DNA of 64,000 bases from NCBI RefSeq assembly GCF_000685315.1, contig NZ_ARYM01000007.1, positions 121,995-185,994 of the forward strand, given 5' to 3'. Each line of letters starts with the position of its first letter. Position 1 is the stretch's first letter. The stretch is from Hyphomonas polymorpha PS728 (GTDB lineage: Bacteria > Pseudomonadota > Alphaproteobacteria > Caulobacterales > Hyphomonadaceae). This document shows, piece by piece, positions 51,021 to 59,814 of this stretch. The notes under the pieces were generated by a model. The model ran no database searches, had not been told where the DNA came from, and saw only the letters and a list, made by a program, of their open reading frames with translations. A program made the position numbers and the translations under genes.

Positions 51021-51953
51021 TTACCGGAATACGGTCCCGGTCAGCCGCTCGGACGCCTCCCAGAGGCGCGCCGACATGGCCGCATCGAGGCCCTGGGGCG
51101 GAATTTTTGCCGGAGCGGGATACCCCCGGGTTTCACTCAACCGGTGTGGACCATAATAGGCGCCCGACTTTGCCTCAGGCCATGTCGCCGCAAAGAGCGT
51201 CGGAAGCGCGCCCTGATCAGCCGGCTGGAACAGAAACCAGAGCAGGCTGCGGGCGTTGCTCCGCAGACTGCCTCGGCCGGGCGCATTGTGCAGGAGATTG
51301 GTGCGGGATATCCCCGGATGCGCGCCAATGCTGGAGACCCCCCATCCGCCCGCCTTGCTCCGGCGATGCAGTTCGAGTGCGAACATCAGACAGGCCAGTT
51401 TTGACTGCGCATAAGCCACTCTTGGATTATAGTCGCGCATCGACTGCAGGTCTTCCAGACGAATGACGCCGTTGCGCGCCGCAACGCTGGACAGGGTGAC
51501 GACCCGCGGGCGGCTGCTCTTTCGAAGCAATGGCAGGAGCTGACCCGTCAGCGCGAAATGCCCGAGATAATTCGTGCCAAACTGAAGCTCAAACCCGTCT
51601 TCGGTTTCCAGCCGCACCGGCGGATCCATCACGGCCGCATTGTTGACCAGCAAATCCACACTGTCTGTCTGCCGGCTGAGCCGCGCTGCAAAGTCTGTCA
51701 CCGAAGCGAGGCTGGCCAGGTCAAGCCTTTCAAACCGGACATCGGCCGAGGGCACTCCCTGACGGATCTGCGTAACAGCGTCCGCCCCCTTGTCAGCATT
51801 GCGGCCAGCAAGAACAACGCTGGCCCCGGCCCGGGCCAGCGCAAGACCCGTTTCCAGTCCCAGCCCTCCTGTTCCGGTGATGACGGCTGATCGGCCACGC
51901 TGATCGGGGATGTAGGCAGCTGTCCAGTTTTCGGGGGTGGTATAGTCCATCAT
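51021..51953 (-). CDS. Short-chain dehydrogenase/reductase
   Basis: A protein of about 310 residues with the SDR Rossmann motif TGTGGLG (classic pattern TGxxxGxG), LLVNNAAV, the Ser of VTLSSVAARN and the catalytic YAQSK. It matches the longer retinol-dehydrogenase or light-dependent-protochlorophyllide-type SDRs often used on ketones and aldehydes. I start at ATG 51953 where the SDR fold begins; the longer frame adds 39 residues of poor composition. The ribosome binding site is weak, and a heptanucleotide repeat lies about 150 bases upstream. An AraC regulator gene is upstream on the same strand. Confidence 0.88.
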   Translation of the reverse strand: MMDYTTPENWTAAYIPDQRGRSAVITGTGGLGLETGLALARAGASVVLAGRNADKGADAVTQIRQGVPSADVRFERLDLASLASVTDFAARLSRQTDSVDLLVNNAAVMDPPVRLETEDGFELQFGTNYLGHFALTGQLLPLLRKSSRPRVVTLSSVAARNGVIRLEDLQSMRDYNPRVAYAQSKLACLMFALELHRRSKAGGWGVSSIGAHPGISRTNLLHNAPGRGSLRSNARSLLWFLFQPADQGALPTLFAATWPEAKSGAYYGPHRLSETRGYPAPAKIPPQGLDAAMSARLWEASERLTGTVFR

Positions 51954-52105
51954 CGTCGGGATTGCTCTTTCGGGAACTAGGCTGGCGCAGGGTCCGCCCG
52001 GCCGCATGGCGACCGGGAAGGCCAGCAGGATTGCCCGGCGCCCTCCGGGTTTCCATGCCGGAATTCGCATATTTTTTGCCCATTCCTGCAGCGCGCCCGC
52101 GACCG

Positions 52106-52132
52106 CAGAGTTCAGAGTTCAGAGTTCAGAGT
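52106..52132 (-). repeat. Tandem repeat of CAGAGTT, nearly four copies
   Basis: Three complete and one nearly complete copy of the seven-base unit run head to tail, then one more CAGAG. The array lies between the stop of the AraC gene and the start of the SDR gene, so in the SDR leader or promoter region on the minus strand. Seven is not a multiple of three, but the array is not within a reading frame I accept. Copy-number change could alter promoter spacing. Confidence 0.85.
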
Positions 52133-52196
52133 CAGAGGGGTGCGTCCCCGCAGCTCAGGTCGAGAGCATTTCCCGAAGCGAGCCCTTCTCCGCAGA

Positions 52197-53090
52197 CTAT
52201 TCTGCGGCGACGCGGTAGCTCAGCGAATCCCGTTTCGGGGCGACACCGAACATCCTGGAATACTCCCGGCTGAACTGGGAGGCGCTTTCATATCCCACAT
52301 GATAGGCCGCTTCCGTCACACTGACCGCCTCGGAAAGCATGAGGCGCCGCGCCTCCAGCAGGCGAAGACGCTTCTGATATTGAAGCGGCGTCATAGACGT
52401 CATGGACTTGAAATGCTGATGGAAGGAAGATGCGCTCATCCGTGCCTCCTCCGCCAACTGATCAATCCGGAGCGTCTGCGCAAAATTGTTCCGGATCGTA
52501 TAGAGCGCCCTGGCAATCCGCTCGACATGCGTTTCGGGCGATGCCAGCTTCCGGATCTCGCTGCCATACGGCCCATCGAGCAGCCAGTAGCAGATTTCAC
52601 GCATGATGGCCGGATAGAGAAGCGGCACTGCCTTCGGCGTACCTGCCAGCCTGACGAGGCGCATCACACAGTCTGCCAGCATGTCATCCACCTTGCCGAC
52701 AAAAACACACGGCTTGGTGCCATCGTCGGGAAGCGGCGCGGCCTCAACCTGTTCGAGCACTTCCCGGATCATGGTCACATCAATATCGATCATCAGGCCG
52801 ATGAAGGGCTCCGTCGGGCCAGCCTGGGAGATCCATCCGCTCGCGGGCACTTCCACGCCGACGAGAAGATACTCCATGGCGCCATAGTCGAGCGTATCCT
52901 GGCCAAAATACATCTGCTTGGCCCCCTGCAAGACAACACAGAGCGACGGCCGGTAGAGCCTGTGGTCCGGCATGACTTCCTGGAAGCTGCGGACGATATG
53001 GACCCCGCTCATCGGCGTCCCGAACCGGCCCTGGCCTCCGCCATTGGCATCGATGTAAGCGGTGACAGCCGAAATGAGCGCTGAGGACAT
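52197..53090 (-). CDS. AraC-family regulator with PF06719-type N-terminus
   Basis: From this start 297 residues: an N-terminal effector domain (VHIVRSFQEVMPDHRLYRPSLC, MYFGQDTLDYGAMEYLLVGVEVPA, quoted partly) and a C-terminal double helix-turn-helix (LRIDQLAEEARMSASSFHQHFKSMTSMTPLQYQKRLRL, quoted as LAEEARMSASSFHQHF; then AYHVGYESASQFSREYSRMFG). The start at 53090 has GGAGA upstream and gives exactly the length of the AraC paralogue at 54.9 kb; ATG 53198 also has AGGAG and would add 36 residues. It is divergent to an MFS gene and upstream of the SDR gene, and may control both. Confidence 0.92.
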   Translation of the reverse strand: MSSALISAVTAYIDANGGGQGRFGTPMSGVHIVRSFQEVMPDHRLYRPSLCVVLQGAKQMYFGQDTLDYGAMEYLLVGVEVPASGWISQAGPTEPFIGLMIDIDVTMIREVLEQVEAAPLPDDGTKPCVFVGKVDDMLADCVMRLVRLAGTPKAVPLLYPAIMREICYWLLDGPYGSEIRKLASPETHVERIARALYTIRNNFAQTLRIDQLAEEARMSASSFHQHFKSMTSMTPLQYQKRLRLLEARRLMLSEAVSVTEAAYHVGYESASQFSREYSRMFGVAPKRDSLSYRVAAE

Positions 53091-53252
53091 TGAGGTCTCC
53101 TGATGTTCTGGCGCGAAAGAAGCGTCAGCGGCCTCACGCTTGAAATTCGAGTTTGCAGGAATAGGCAAATTTGTTGCGACTTCAGGCATTCTGTTCATGG
53201 GGTGGCTCCTCTAGCTTTTCAGTGCGAACCAAAGCTGAGGATCAACAAGAAA

Positions 53253-54569
53253 ATGACAGAAACTGCTGAACCGTCAACCCGGGACAGGTCCCCGCTGCCA
53301 CAGATACTCGCCGGAGATGGGGATGAATATGTAAGCGGGCTGCGCATTGCAGCAGTTCTGATTGCTCTCTTTCTGATCAATGCCTTCGCCCAGATCGACC
53401 GCATACTTCCTTTTATTCTAGCCGAGGCCATCAAGACTGATCTTGGCCTGAGCGATACACAGATCGGGCTCCTGACCGGGCTTGCCTTTGCCGTGTGTTA
53501 CACCCTGCTCTCCCTTCCGCTTGCCAGGCTATCGGACCGCGGGTCTCCGCGATTTGTCCTCATCGCCTGCACCCTTGTCTGGAGCGCCATGACCGCGCTG
53601 GGTGGATTGGCGGCAAGCTTTCTGTTTCTAGCTCTCACACGGTTTGGAGTCGCCATCGGCGAGGCGGGCGCGATACCCTCCGCACACGCGGTTATTGCCC
53701 GGAAGATCAAGCCCGGCCTGCGCGGGCTTGCCATCGGTATATTTTCGATGGGAATCCCCCTCGGCACAATGGCAGGGTTCGCAGTTGGCGGCGCCATGGC
53801 CGACACGCACGGCTGGCAAGCCGCTCTGATTGGCGCAGGCGTGTTGGGCGGTATCATCGCGCTTCTGGCGCTGTTCGTCCTGGGGCCAACTCCGCCTCTG
53901 AAATCCGCCGCAATTCACGCCGAACCCTTTCTTCAGGCAAGCCTGAAGCTTCTCGCTTCGCCGGGTTTCCGCTGGTTGTTCATCGGTGCCATTTTCGCGG
54001 GCTTTGCCTCTGCCCCTTTTTATGCCTTTGCCGCGCCGTTTCTGATCCGGACCCACGCGCTGACTGCCGGTGAAGCGGGAATGGCCTTCGGCCTTCTGCA
54101 GGGGCTGATGGGGATCATCGGCACGCTCGTGGGCGGGCGCTGGTTTGACCATGCAGTTCGTTCCAGGTCTCGGCGCCTACTTGGGCCGCCCGCCGCCATG
54201 TTCATGATCGCCAGCCTTACCACGACGGCCGCGCTGTTCTCGCCCACTGCGTGGGCCTCTGTCCTGCTCCTGGTTCCCGCAATGCTGTCTTTCGCTTTCA
54301 TGCTGCCCTGGTGTTTCGGCGCGGCTCATCTCGTCGCCGGCCGGGGCAAGGAAGCCATGGCGTCCAGCCTCGCCATGATTGGATCAGGCCTCCTCGGGCC
54401 CGCCCTCGGACCGCTGCTCGTCGGCATGATCAGCGACACGGCGACCGCCGCCAGCATTCCAAACGGTCTTGGGGTCGGACTGCTCCTTGTTCCCGTCGCC
54501 AGCACACTGACCGCTCTGGCAATGCTGGTGGCGAGCCAACGGATCGCAGCCACTCTGGGAAAAGGCTGA
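53253..54569 (+). CDS. MFS transporter, spinster-like
   Basis: The 438-residue protein has twelve helices and the family loop LARLSDRGSPRF after helix 2, GEAGAIPSAHAVIARKIKPGLR after helix 4, matching the Spns-type (sphingomonad/alphaproteobacterial) MFS group. I start at ATG 53253; the longer frame overlaps the divergent AraC gene. Substrate unknown. Divergence from an AraC regulator suggests an inducible exporter or importer. Confidence 0.88.
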   Translation: MTETAEPSTRDRSPLPQILAGDGDEYVSGLRIAAVLIALFLINAFAQIDRILPFILAEAIKTDLGLSDTQIGLLTGLAFAVCYTLLSLPLARLSDRGSPRFVLIACTLVWSAMTALGGLAASFLFLALTRFGVAIGEAGAIPSAHAVIARKIKPGLRGLAIGIFSMGIPLGTMAGFAVGGAMADTHGWQAALIGAGVLGGIIALLALFVLGPTPPLKSAAIHAEPFLQASLKLLASPGFRWLFIGAIFAGFASAPFYAFAAPFLIRTHALTAGEAGMAFGLLQGLMGIIGTLVGGRWFDHAVRSRSRRLLGPPAAMFMIASLTTTAALFSPTAWASVLLLVPAMLSFAFMLPWCFGAAHLVAGRGKEAMASSLAMIGSGLLGPALGPLLVGMISDTATAASIPNGLGVGLLLVPVASTLTALAMLVASQRIAATLGKG

Positions 54570-54894
54570 CGGCCGCAAAAACGAATACGCTGGAAAAGCC
54601 AGCGCCTAGAGGCTCCCGGGCCGGAAGCGTTCCTCCCCCCACCCGCATGCTTCCGCGGCCCCGGAGACGGGACATCACCGGTTCTCCCCCCCTGTACTGA
54701 CCGGTCTCAGTCCCGGGGTTCCTGAAGATGGCTGGCTCTCCGGCCTCTTCAGGAACCTTCCCATTTTTCCAGATACATAAAAGTACGTGTGCTGTTCACT
54801 GTTCTTGCAGGCGCAAAGGTACGCACCTCTAGTCTGCGTCCTCCCTGCAATGTGGAATGTCCGTGGCAAAGAGAGACCTGTCCTATGCGCCAGA
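54570..54894. other. Intergenic region between convergent MFS and AraC genes
   Basis: The 325 bases hold the strong stem-loop listed next and no gene that I can support. Convergent transcripts end here. Confidence 0.6.
54717..54757. terminator. Bidirectional-type terminator hairpin
   Basis: A 12-bp perfect stem (GGTTCCTGAAGA with TCTTCAGGAACC) plus inner GGC/GCC pairs is followed on the plus strand by TTCCCATTTTT. It lies between the ends of the MFS gene and the leftward AraC gene and would terminate the MFS transcript. Confidence 0.8.
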
Positions 54895-55788
54895 TCAGCC
54901 ACGCAGTGATCCGGCATGCCTTGCCGGAGGCAGCCCGAACATCCGTGCATAATCACGGCTGAACTGGGACGGGCTCCCATAGCCCACGTTGAACCCCGCA
55001 CTGGCAGCATCCAGCCCATCGCCCACCATCAGCCGCTGCGCTTCCTGGAGCCGCAAACGGGTGCGAAATTCAAGTGGGCTCATGGACGTCACCTCCTTGA
55101 AATGCGCGTGAAAACTGGAGCGGCTCATTCCGGCAATTTCGGCGGCCTGCTCGATCGGGCAGGCATCCCGAAAATTTTCCCTGATCCAAAGGATCGCGCG
55201 GGAGATCTGACTGAGGCGGCTCCCCGCCTGCGCCATCTGGCGCAGTGCCGGCCCGCTCGGCCCTATCAGGAGCCGGTAGAGGATTTCGCGAACCGTCAGA
55301 GGCGCAAGCGCTTCAATATCGTCCGGCGTATCCAGAAGCCGCACCAGCCGCACCGCACTGTCCAGAAGATCCGGGGACATATCATGCAGCATCAATCCGG
55401 GCGCAGTGCGCTCCTGCGCCCCGCCTGCCTGGGGAAAGCGAAGCGCAAGCTCCCCCAGGATCGCCATGTCCAGATCTATTTGCAGACAGAGATAGGGATG
55501 ATCAGCGCTTGCTTCGATGACAGAGCCCATTATCGGCAGGTCCACGGACGCCAGCAGATACCGCGCGGGATCATACACATAGGCCGTACGGCCCAGCATG
55601 GCCCGCTTGCGGCCTTGGGCAATCAGGCAAAGGGTAGGCTCGTAGACAACCGGCATCGGAAGCGTTGTCGTCGAAGAACGGATCAGCTTCACGCCGGGCA
55701 AAGGGCTCGTAAATGTGCCATCTTCCGGGGCGTGACGGCGCAATACGTCTGTCAGGATCATGATCGGGCTCATGGGCTCTTGTCGCAC
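54895..55788 (-). CDS. AraC-family regulator with PF06719-type N-terminus, GTG start
   Basis: A 297-residue paralogue of the regulator at 52.2-53.1 kb, with the same domain order: effector domain (VKLIRSSTTTLPMPVVYEPTLC) and two helix-turn-helix units (IEQAAEIAGMSRSSFHAHFKEVT, quoted partly; NVGYGSPSQFSRDYARMFG). I assign GTG 55788 because AAGGAGG lies five bases upstream, whereas the ATG five codons on is 20 bases from it. It is divergent to an aldo/keto reductase operon, the usual target for regulators of this type. Confidence 0.92.
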   Translation of the reverse strand: MRQEPMSPIMILTDVLRRHAPEDGTFTSPLPGVKLIRSSTTTLPMPVVYEPTLCLIAQGRKRAMLGRTAYVYDPARYLLASVDLPIMGSVIEASADHPYLCLQIDLDMAILGELALRFPQAGGAQERTAPGLMLHDMSPDLLDSAVRLVRLLDTPDDIEALAPLTVREILYRLLIGPSGPALRQMAQAGSRLSQISRAILWIRENFRDACPIEQAAEIAGMSRSSFHAHFKEVTSMSPLEFRTRLRLQEAQRLMVGDGLDAASAGFNVGYGSPSQFSRDYARMFGLPPARHAGSLRG

Positions 55789-55940
55789 GCAGACCTCCTT
55801 CGGAAAAGCTCGGAACATTCGCGTTCAGACAATCGTGCAAGAACTCCGGACAATTCTTCTACCCGCATCCGTCACCGCCGGGAGATACAGGAAAACATCA
55901 AGACAGCCCTTGAGTTCCCCTGAGCAGGAGATACGCCGCC

Positions 55941-57008
55941 ATGACAGGACCAACCACACTCGATACCTACAGACTTCTGGGCCGCTCAGGCCTGCGCGTC
56001 TCGCCCCTGTCTCTGGGCACGATGACATTCGGGTCCGACTGGGGCTGGGGCACAGATGAAGCGGGCGCCAAACAGATTTTTGACGCTTATGTCGACCAGG
56101 GCGGAAACTTCATCGACACCGCCGTCAATTATACCAATGGCACCTCAGAGCGCATCCTCGGCGGCCTGATCGCAGACAAGCGCGACCGCATCGTTCTGGC
56201 CACCAAATACACAATGGCGCGCACGCCGGGTAATCCCAATTCCGGCGGCAACCACCGCCTCAATCTGGTGCGCTCCGTCGACACCAGCCTCCGCCAGCTC
56301 GCCACGGACCGGATCGACCTCCTGTATGTCCACGCCTGGGATTTTACGACTTCCCCTGAGGAAGTGATGCGCGGCCTCGACGATCTCGTCCGTTCCGGGA
56401 AGATCCTTTATACCGGCATCTGCAACACACCGGCCTGGCGCGTCGCCCAAATGCAGACGCTCGCCGACCTGCATGGCTGGTCCCCTTTTGTTGCCCTGCA
56501 GATCGAATACAGTCTGGTCGAACGCAGCGTCGAGCATGAACTGATCCCCATGGCAGAAGCTATGGGTCTGGGGGTCTTGCCCTGGTCGCCTCTGGGCGGT
56601 GGCATTCTGACGGGCAAATACAACCGCTCCGACCTTACCGACGAGAATTCGGCCAGCATTTCGGCGGAGCGAAAAGGCGTCATCGCCTCCATCGGCCACC
56701 TCACCGAAAGCGCCCTGAAGATTGCAGATGTGGTTGCCGATATTGCCAAGGAGAGCGGCGCCACACCCTCCCAGGTCGCCCTTGCCTGGACCCGCCAGAA
56801 TCCTGCGGTGATCTCTCCCATCATGGGCGCGCGCACTCTGGCGCAGGCAGAAGATAACATCCGCTCTCTGAGCTTATCCTTCACAGCCGAACAACTGGAC
56901 CGGCTCAACAATGCAAGCGACCCGGCGCCGATCTTTCCGGCCCGCTTCATTTCCCGCCCCATGGCCCAGCAACTCATATCTGGCGGATCAATGATCGCGC
57001 GCCGCTGA
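55941..57008 (+). CDS. Aldo/keto reductase
   Basis: The 355-residue NADPH enzyme has the family tetrad: Asp in NFIDTAVNYTNG, Tyr in the same stretch, Lys in LATKYT and His in LYVHAWD. Further pattern: VGCNTPAWR-like GICNTPAWRVAQ, IEYSLVERSVEHELIPMAEAMGLGVLPWSPLGGGILTGKY (quoted partly). CAGGAGA precedes the start. It leads an operon with a SnoaL-like gene and an Atu4866-type gene, divergent to an AraC regulator. It probably reduces reactive aldehydes or ketones. Confidence 0.94.
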   Translation: MTGPTTLDTYRLLGRSGLRVSPLSLGTMTFGSDWGWGTDEAGAKQIFDAYVDQGGNFIDTAVNYTNGTSERILGGLIADKRDRIVLATKYTMARTPGNPNSGGNHRLNLVRSVDTSLRQLATDRIDLLYVHAWDFTTSPEEVMRGLDDLVRSGKILYTGICNTPAWRVAQMQTLADLHGWSPFVALQIEYSLVERSVEHELIPMAEAMGLGVLPWSPLGGGILTGKYNRSDLTDENSASISAERKGVIASIGHLTESALKIADVVADIAKESGATPSQVALAWTRQNPAVISPIMGARTLAQAEDNIRSLSLSFTAEQLDRLNNASDPAPIFPARFISRPMAQQLISGGSMIARR

Positions 57009-57033
57009 AGTCTGCCCCGAAAGGAACCCCGCC

Positions 57034-57591
57034 ATGAAAATCCGTTCCCTGAGAATTACCCGTCTGCTTCCCGCCGCCATGCTCGCGGCAACTGCCGTCC
57101 ACCTCCCCGCAATACCCCAGACGCCGGGAGATCAGGTCTGCCATAGCCTGGAGCAGGCCCCTCCCGGGCAGGAAGAGGCCAACAGACAGTTTGTCACCAG
57201 CGCGATTGAGCGCTGGGCTGCAGGCGGCTCGGAATTTTTCAATGAAGTCCTGTCTGAAGATGTCGTGTGGACAATTGAAGGGTCGAGCCAGAGTTCCGGC
57301 ATCTATCGGGGCCGCTCAGACTTTGTGGCGCGCGCGGTTGCGCCCTTTGCCATTCGCCTGTCCCAGCCCATCCGCCCGGTCGAGTGGCAGATCTGGGCAG
57401 ACGGGGACCATGTAATCATAAACTGGAAAGGCAAAGGCGTTGCCCGCGACGGGGCGCCTTATGGAAACACCTATGTGTGGATACTCCGTATGGAAAACGG
57501 CAAGGCCGCAGAAGTCAGCGCTTTCCTCGACCTTGCGCCCTATGAGGATGTCATCCAGCGCATCCCGGCACCAGCCTCAGAAAGGAATTAA
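57034..57591 (+). CDS. Exported SnoaL-like / NTF2-fold protein
   Basis: A 185-residue protein with a signal peptide (LLPAAMLAATAVHLPA) followed by an NTF2-like fold: FVTSAIERWAAGGSEFFNEVLSEDVVWTIEG, GIYRGRSDFVARAV, IWADGDHVIINWKGKGVARDG, YVWILRMENGKAAEVSAFLD (quoted partly). SnoaL-like proteins bind small hydrophobic molecules or act as cyclases or hydrolases; function here is unknown. It follows the aldo/keto reductase after 25 bases and precedes the Atu4866-type gene by one base. Confidence 0.85.
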   Translation: MKIRSLRITRLLPAAMLAATAVHLPAIPQTPGDQVCHSLEQAPPGQEEANRQFVTSAIERWAAGGSEFFNEVLSEDVVWTIEGSSQSSGIYRGRSDFVARAVAPFAIRLSQPIRPVEWQIWADGDHVIINWKGKGVARDGAPYGNTYVWILRMENGKAAEVSAFLDLAPYEDVIQRIPAPASERN

Positions 57592-57592
57592 A

Positions 57593-57993
57593 ATGAAGCT
57601 TCTCAGACCGGTTCCGATAGGGCTGCTGGCGCTTTTGCCGGCCGCCTGCCTGGCGGCTTCCCAGGAGCATCCGTCCAATGACGGAGCTGCTCCGGCACAT
57701 GCCGCCGCGCCCGCGGCAAACCAGACGGACAACGACATGCAACACCAATCCAGTATCAGCCATCCCTATACCGGCATGTGGGTCACCGCTGATGGCCACA
57801 TCCGGCACGAGCTTCTGCCCAGCGGGCGCTACGATGAAGCGCGCGGCAATCGTCAGAGCGCTTACCAGGGCCGCTACGAGATAACGGCAATCATATCGAC
57901 TATTGGGACGATACAGGCTTCACGGCGGACGGCACATTCGTGGACAACAACACCCTCCACCACGCAGGCATGGTTTTCTACCGCCAGGAATGA
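57593..57993 (+). pseudogene. Atu4866-family protein gene with frameshift
   Basis: The gene starts at ATG 57593 behind AAAGGA and encodes a signal peptide with LPAAC, a spacer and the Atu4866 family segment HPYTGMWVTADGHIRHELLP, RYDEARGNRQSAYQGRYEI. After ATAACG (57881-57886) the frame goes astray. In the next frame the expected ending NHIDYWDDTGFTADGTFVD, NNTLHHAGMVFYRQE continues to TGA at 57991-57993. One extra G near 57886-57888 would repair the gene. The broken frame runs to 58048 with unrelated sequence. Either a sequence error or a recent lesion. Confidence 0.8.
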
Positions 57994-58053
57994 AGGAAGA
58001 AGCGGTTCACTGACAGGACCTCGTATCCGGCCCACGCCACCGGGATGAACCAC

Positions 58054-58185
58054 ACACGGCCCGCGGCGACCGCTCATCGCGCACATCCGAATGTCGAGCG
58101 TTGCAACATCCAGTCGTGAGAAGCGTTACATTACGTTCCACCGGCCGATGCCAACACTCTGCTTAATATTGAATATTTTGAAAAC
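58054..58185. other. Short spacer before tRNA gene
   Basis: No gene is seen. The sequence AATATTGAATATTTT close to the 3' end of the leftward tRNA-Ser gene is AT-rich and could help end its transcription. Confidence 0.4.
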
Positions 58186-58275
58186 TGGCGGAGAGGGAGG
58201 GATTCGAACCCTCGATACCCTTGCGAGTATATCGGTTTTCGAGACCGACGCGATCGACCACTCCGCCACCTCTCC
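58186..58275 (-). tRNA. tRNA-Ser (anticodon CGA)
   Basis: On the minus strand a 90-base serine tRNA folds with acceptor stem GGAGAGG/CCTCTCC, anticodon stem TCGGT/ACCGA around loop CTCGAAA (anticodon CGA, reading UCG), a long variable arm (ATACTCGCAAGGGTAT) and T-loop GGTTCGAATCC. The CCA end is encoded. No neighbouring tRNA is seen, and there is no sign of an integrated element at its 3' end within the window. Confidence 0.95.
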
Positions 58276-58586
58276 GCGCCGGGGTCTTTGAAGGGCGGTG
58301 AACTATCGCGGCGCGGCGCAAAGCGCAAGCGCCCGATTGGTAAATCCTCGCCTGTCTCCCGCTTTTTTAACAGCGCCCGCTCCGCGCACCCGGCCCCGGC
58401 AGGCATCCCGCTGGCTTTGCGGAGGTTTGCCCTGCGCCCGCCCCAAGGCCCCCGGCCAGGCCTTTTTCGCCCGCGCCCCCGTCAAAATGCAGTAATCGAT
58501 GAAATTTGCCAGACCGGTGAAAGCGGGTCTTATCCCAACTGCGTCAAAGGAAGAGCCTGGACAACAAGGATTGCTTGCCCACCTCC
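58276..58586. other. Intergenic region between tRNA-Ser and GGDEF gene
   Basis: About 310 bases, GC-rich. It must contain the promoters of the leftward tRNA and of the rightward GGDEF gene. Frames through it have no recognisable product. No repeat or hairpin stands out. Confidence 0.45.
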
Positions 58587-59798
58587 ATGAGCGCCGAATT
58601 CTTCATAATGCTGCTGAATCCCGGCATCGGCGCGCTGCTGTCGGGCGCGTTCTGCCTGCTCTGGCTCAGCCAGCGGGGGAAAACCTACATCCTCTATGCC
58701 TCTGCCGGCTATGGCATAAATGCCGCCGGTTTCTTCATTCAGGACATCGTCTTCCAGTATCTGGTCACGCCCCTGCCTCAAAGCGGCGAACGTATCCTGA
58801 CAAACCTGATGTTCCTGTTCTCCGGCTGGCTGCTCGCCGCGGCCGTTCTCGGGCGCTATGGCCGCCGGCCGCATTATCCGATTCTCGCGCTCACGACCGT
58901 CGCCGCCACCCTTGCCCTTGGCTGGTTCTTCCTGGTCCAGCCCAGCGTGCCCGGCCGCATCCTGGCAATGAACACGGCCCTCGGCGTGGTCACGCTGATG
59001 ATTGCGGTAATGCTCTATCCGGTCCGCAAGAAGCACATGATCGACCGGCTGATCTTCGCCGTCGCGATCGTGTCGGTTGCCAATTATGTGCTGCGCCCGC
59101 TGGTGATCCTGATGGTGGCCGGCGGCTTCGGCAGCGACACCAGTTTCCAGCATTCGCTCTACTGGACTACGGTCCAGTTCACCCAGCCGCTGATCTCCAT
59201 TGCGCTCGCCCTCACGCTGATGGTCGCCATCGCCATCGATCTGATCGAGCAGCTGCGCCAGGAGGCGCGCACCGACAAGCTCTCCGGCCTGCTCAATCGC
59301 GGCGGCTTTGAAGCGGCGGCCACGGCGGCCCTGAAGCGCTGCCAGGCCGGCAACAGCCTGCCCGCCTGCATGATCATAGCCGATCTGGACCATTTCAAGC
59401 AGATCAATGACACGTTCGGCCATTCGGTGGGCGATGCCGTGATCGGCCTGTTCGGGCGCCATGTCGCGGCGATGTGCAGCGACGAGATGGTGGCCGGGCG
59501 GATCGGCGGGGAAGAGTTTGCCGTGCTGCTGCCGGGGCATGAGATTCAGGCCGCGCGCCTGTTTGCCGAATCCCTGCGGGCCTGCCCGTGGGACTATTGG
59601 AGCGGCATGCTGCCTCCCAAGGTCGCTCCCAGCGTCAGCATCGGCGTCTGCGCGGCCGGGCCGGGGGCGGATCTGCACGGCCTGATGAACCACGCCGACG
59701 AAGCCCTCTATGACGCCAAGAAGGCCGGCCGCGACCAGGTCCGCCTCTTCGGCACGCGCCCTGCGGTCAACGTCGTCCGGATCAAGATCCCGCAGTGA
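58587..59798 (+). CDS. Membrane-bound diguanylate cyclase (GGDEF)
   Basis: The protein of about 403 residues has six or so N-terminal transmembrane helices (residues 1-215) and a C-terminal GGDEF domain with DKLSGLLNRGGFE, DLDHFKQINDTFGHSVGD and the active-site motif RIGGEEFAVLLPG. GGEEF is an active variant, so it should make cyclic di-GMP. No inhibitory RxxD site is obvious just before it. ATG 58587 is chosen; TTG 58575 with AAGGA upstream is an alternative. It is not clustered with a phosphodiesterase. Confidence 0.92.
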   Translation: MSAEFFIMLLNPGIGALLSGAFCLLWLSQRGKTYILYASAGYGINAAGFFIQDIVFQYLVTPLPQSGERILTNLMFLFSGWLLAAAVLGRYGRRPHYPILALTTVAATLALGWFFLVQPSVPGRILAMNTALGVVTLMIAVMLYPVRKKHMIDRLIFAVAIVSVANYVLRPLVILMVAGGFGSDTSFQHSLYWTTVQFTQPLISIALALTLMVAIAIDLIEQLRQEARTDKLSGLLNRGGFEAAATAALKRCQAGNSLPACMIIADLDHFKQINDTFGHSVGDAVIGLFGRHVAAMCSDEMVAGRIGGEEFAVLLPGHEIQAARLFAESLRACPWDYWSGMLPPKVAPSVSIGVCAAGPGADLHGLMNHADEALYDAKKAGRDQVRLFGTRPAVNVVRIKIPQ

Positions 59799-59814
59799 TT
59801 GGCCTGCCGTGCGG

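Noticed and set aside
58186..58275. tRNA-Ser gene as integration site of a mobile element
   Set aside because: No integrase, no repeated tRNA end and no change in gene style nearby.
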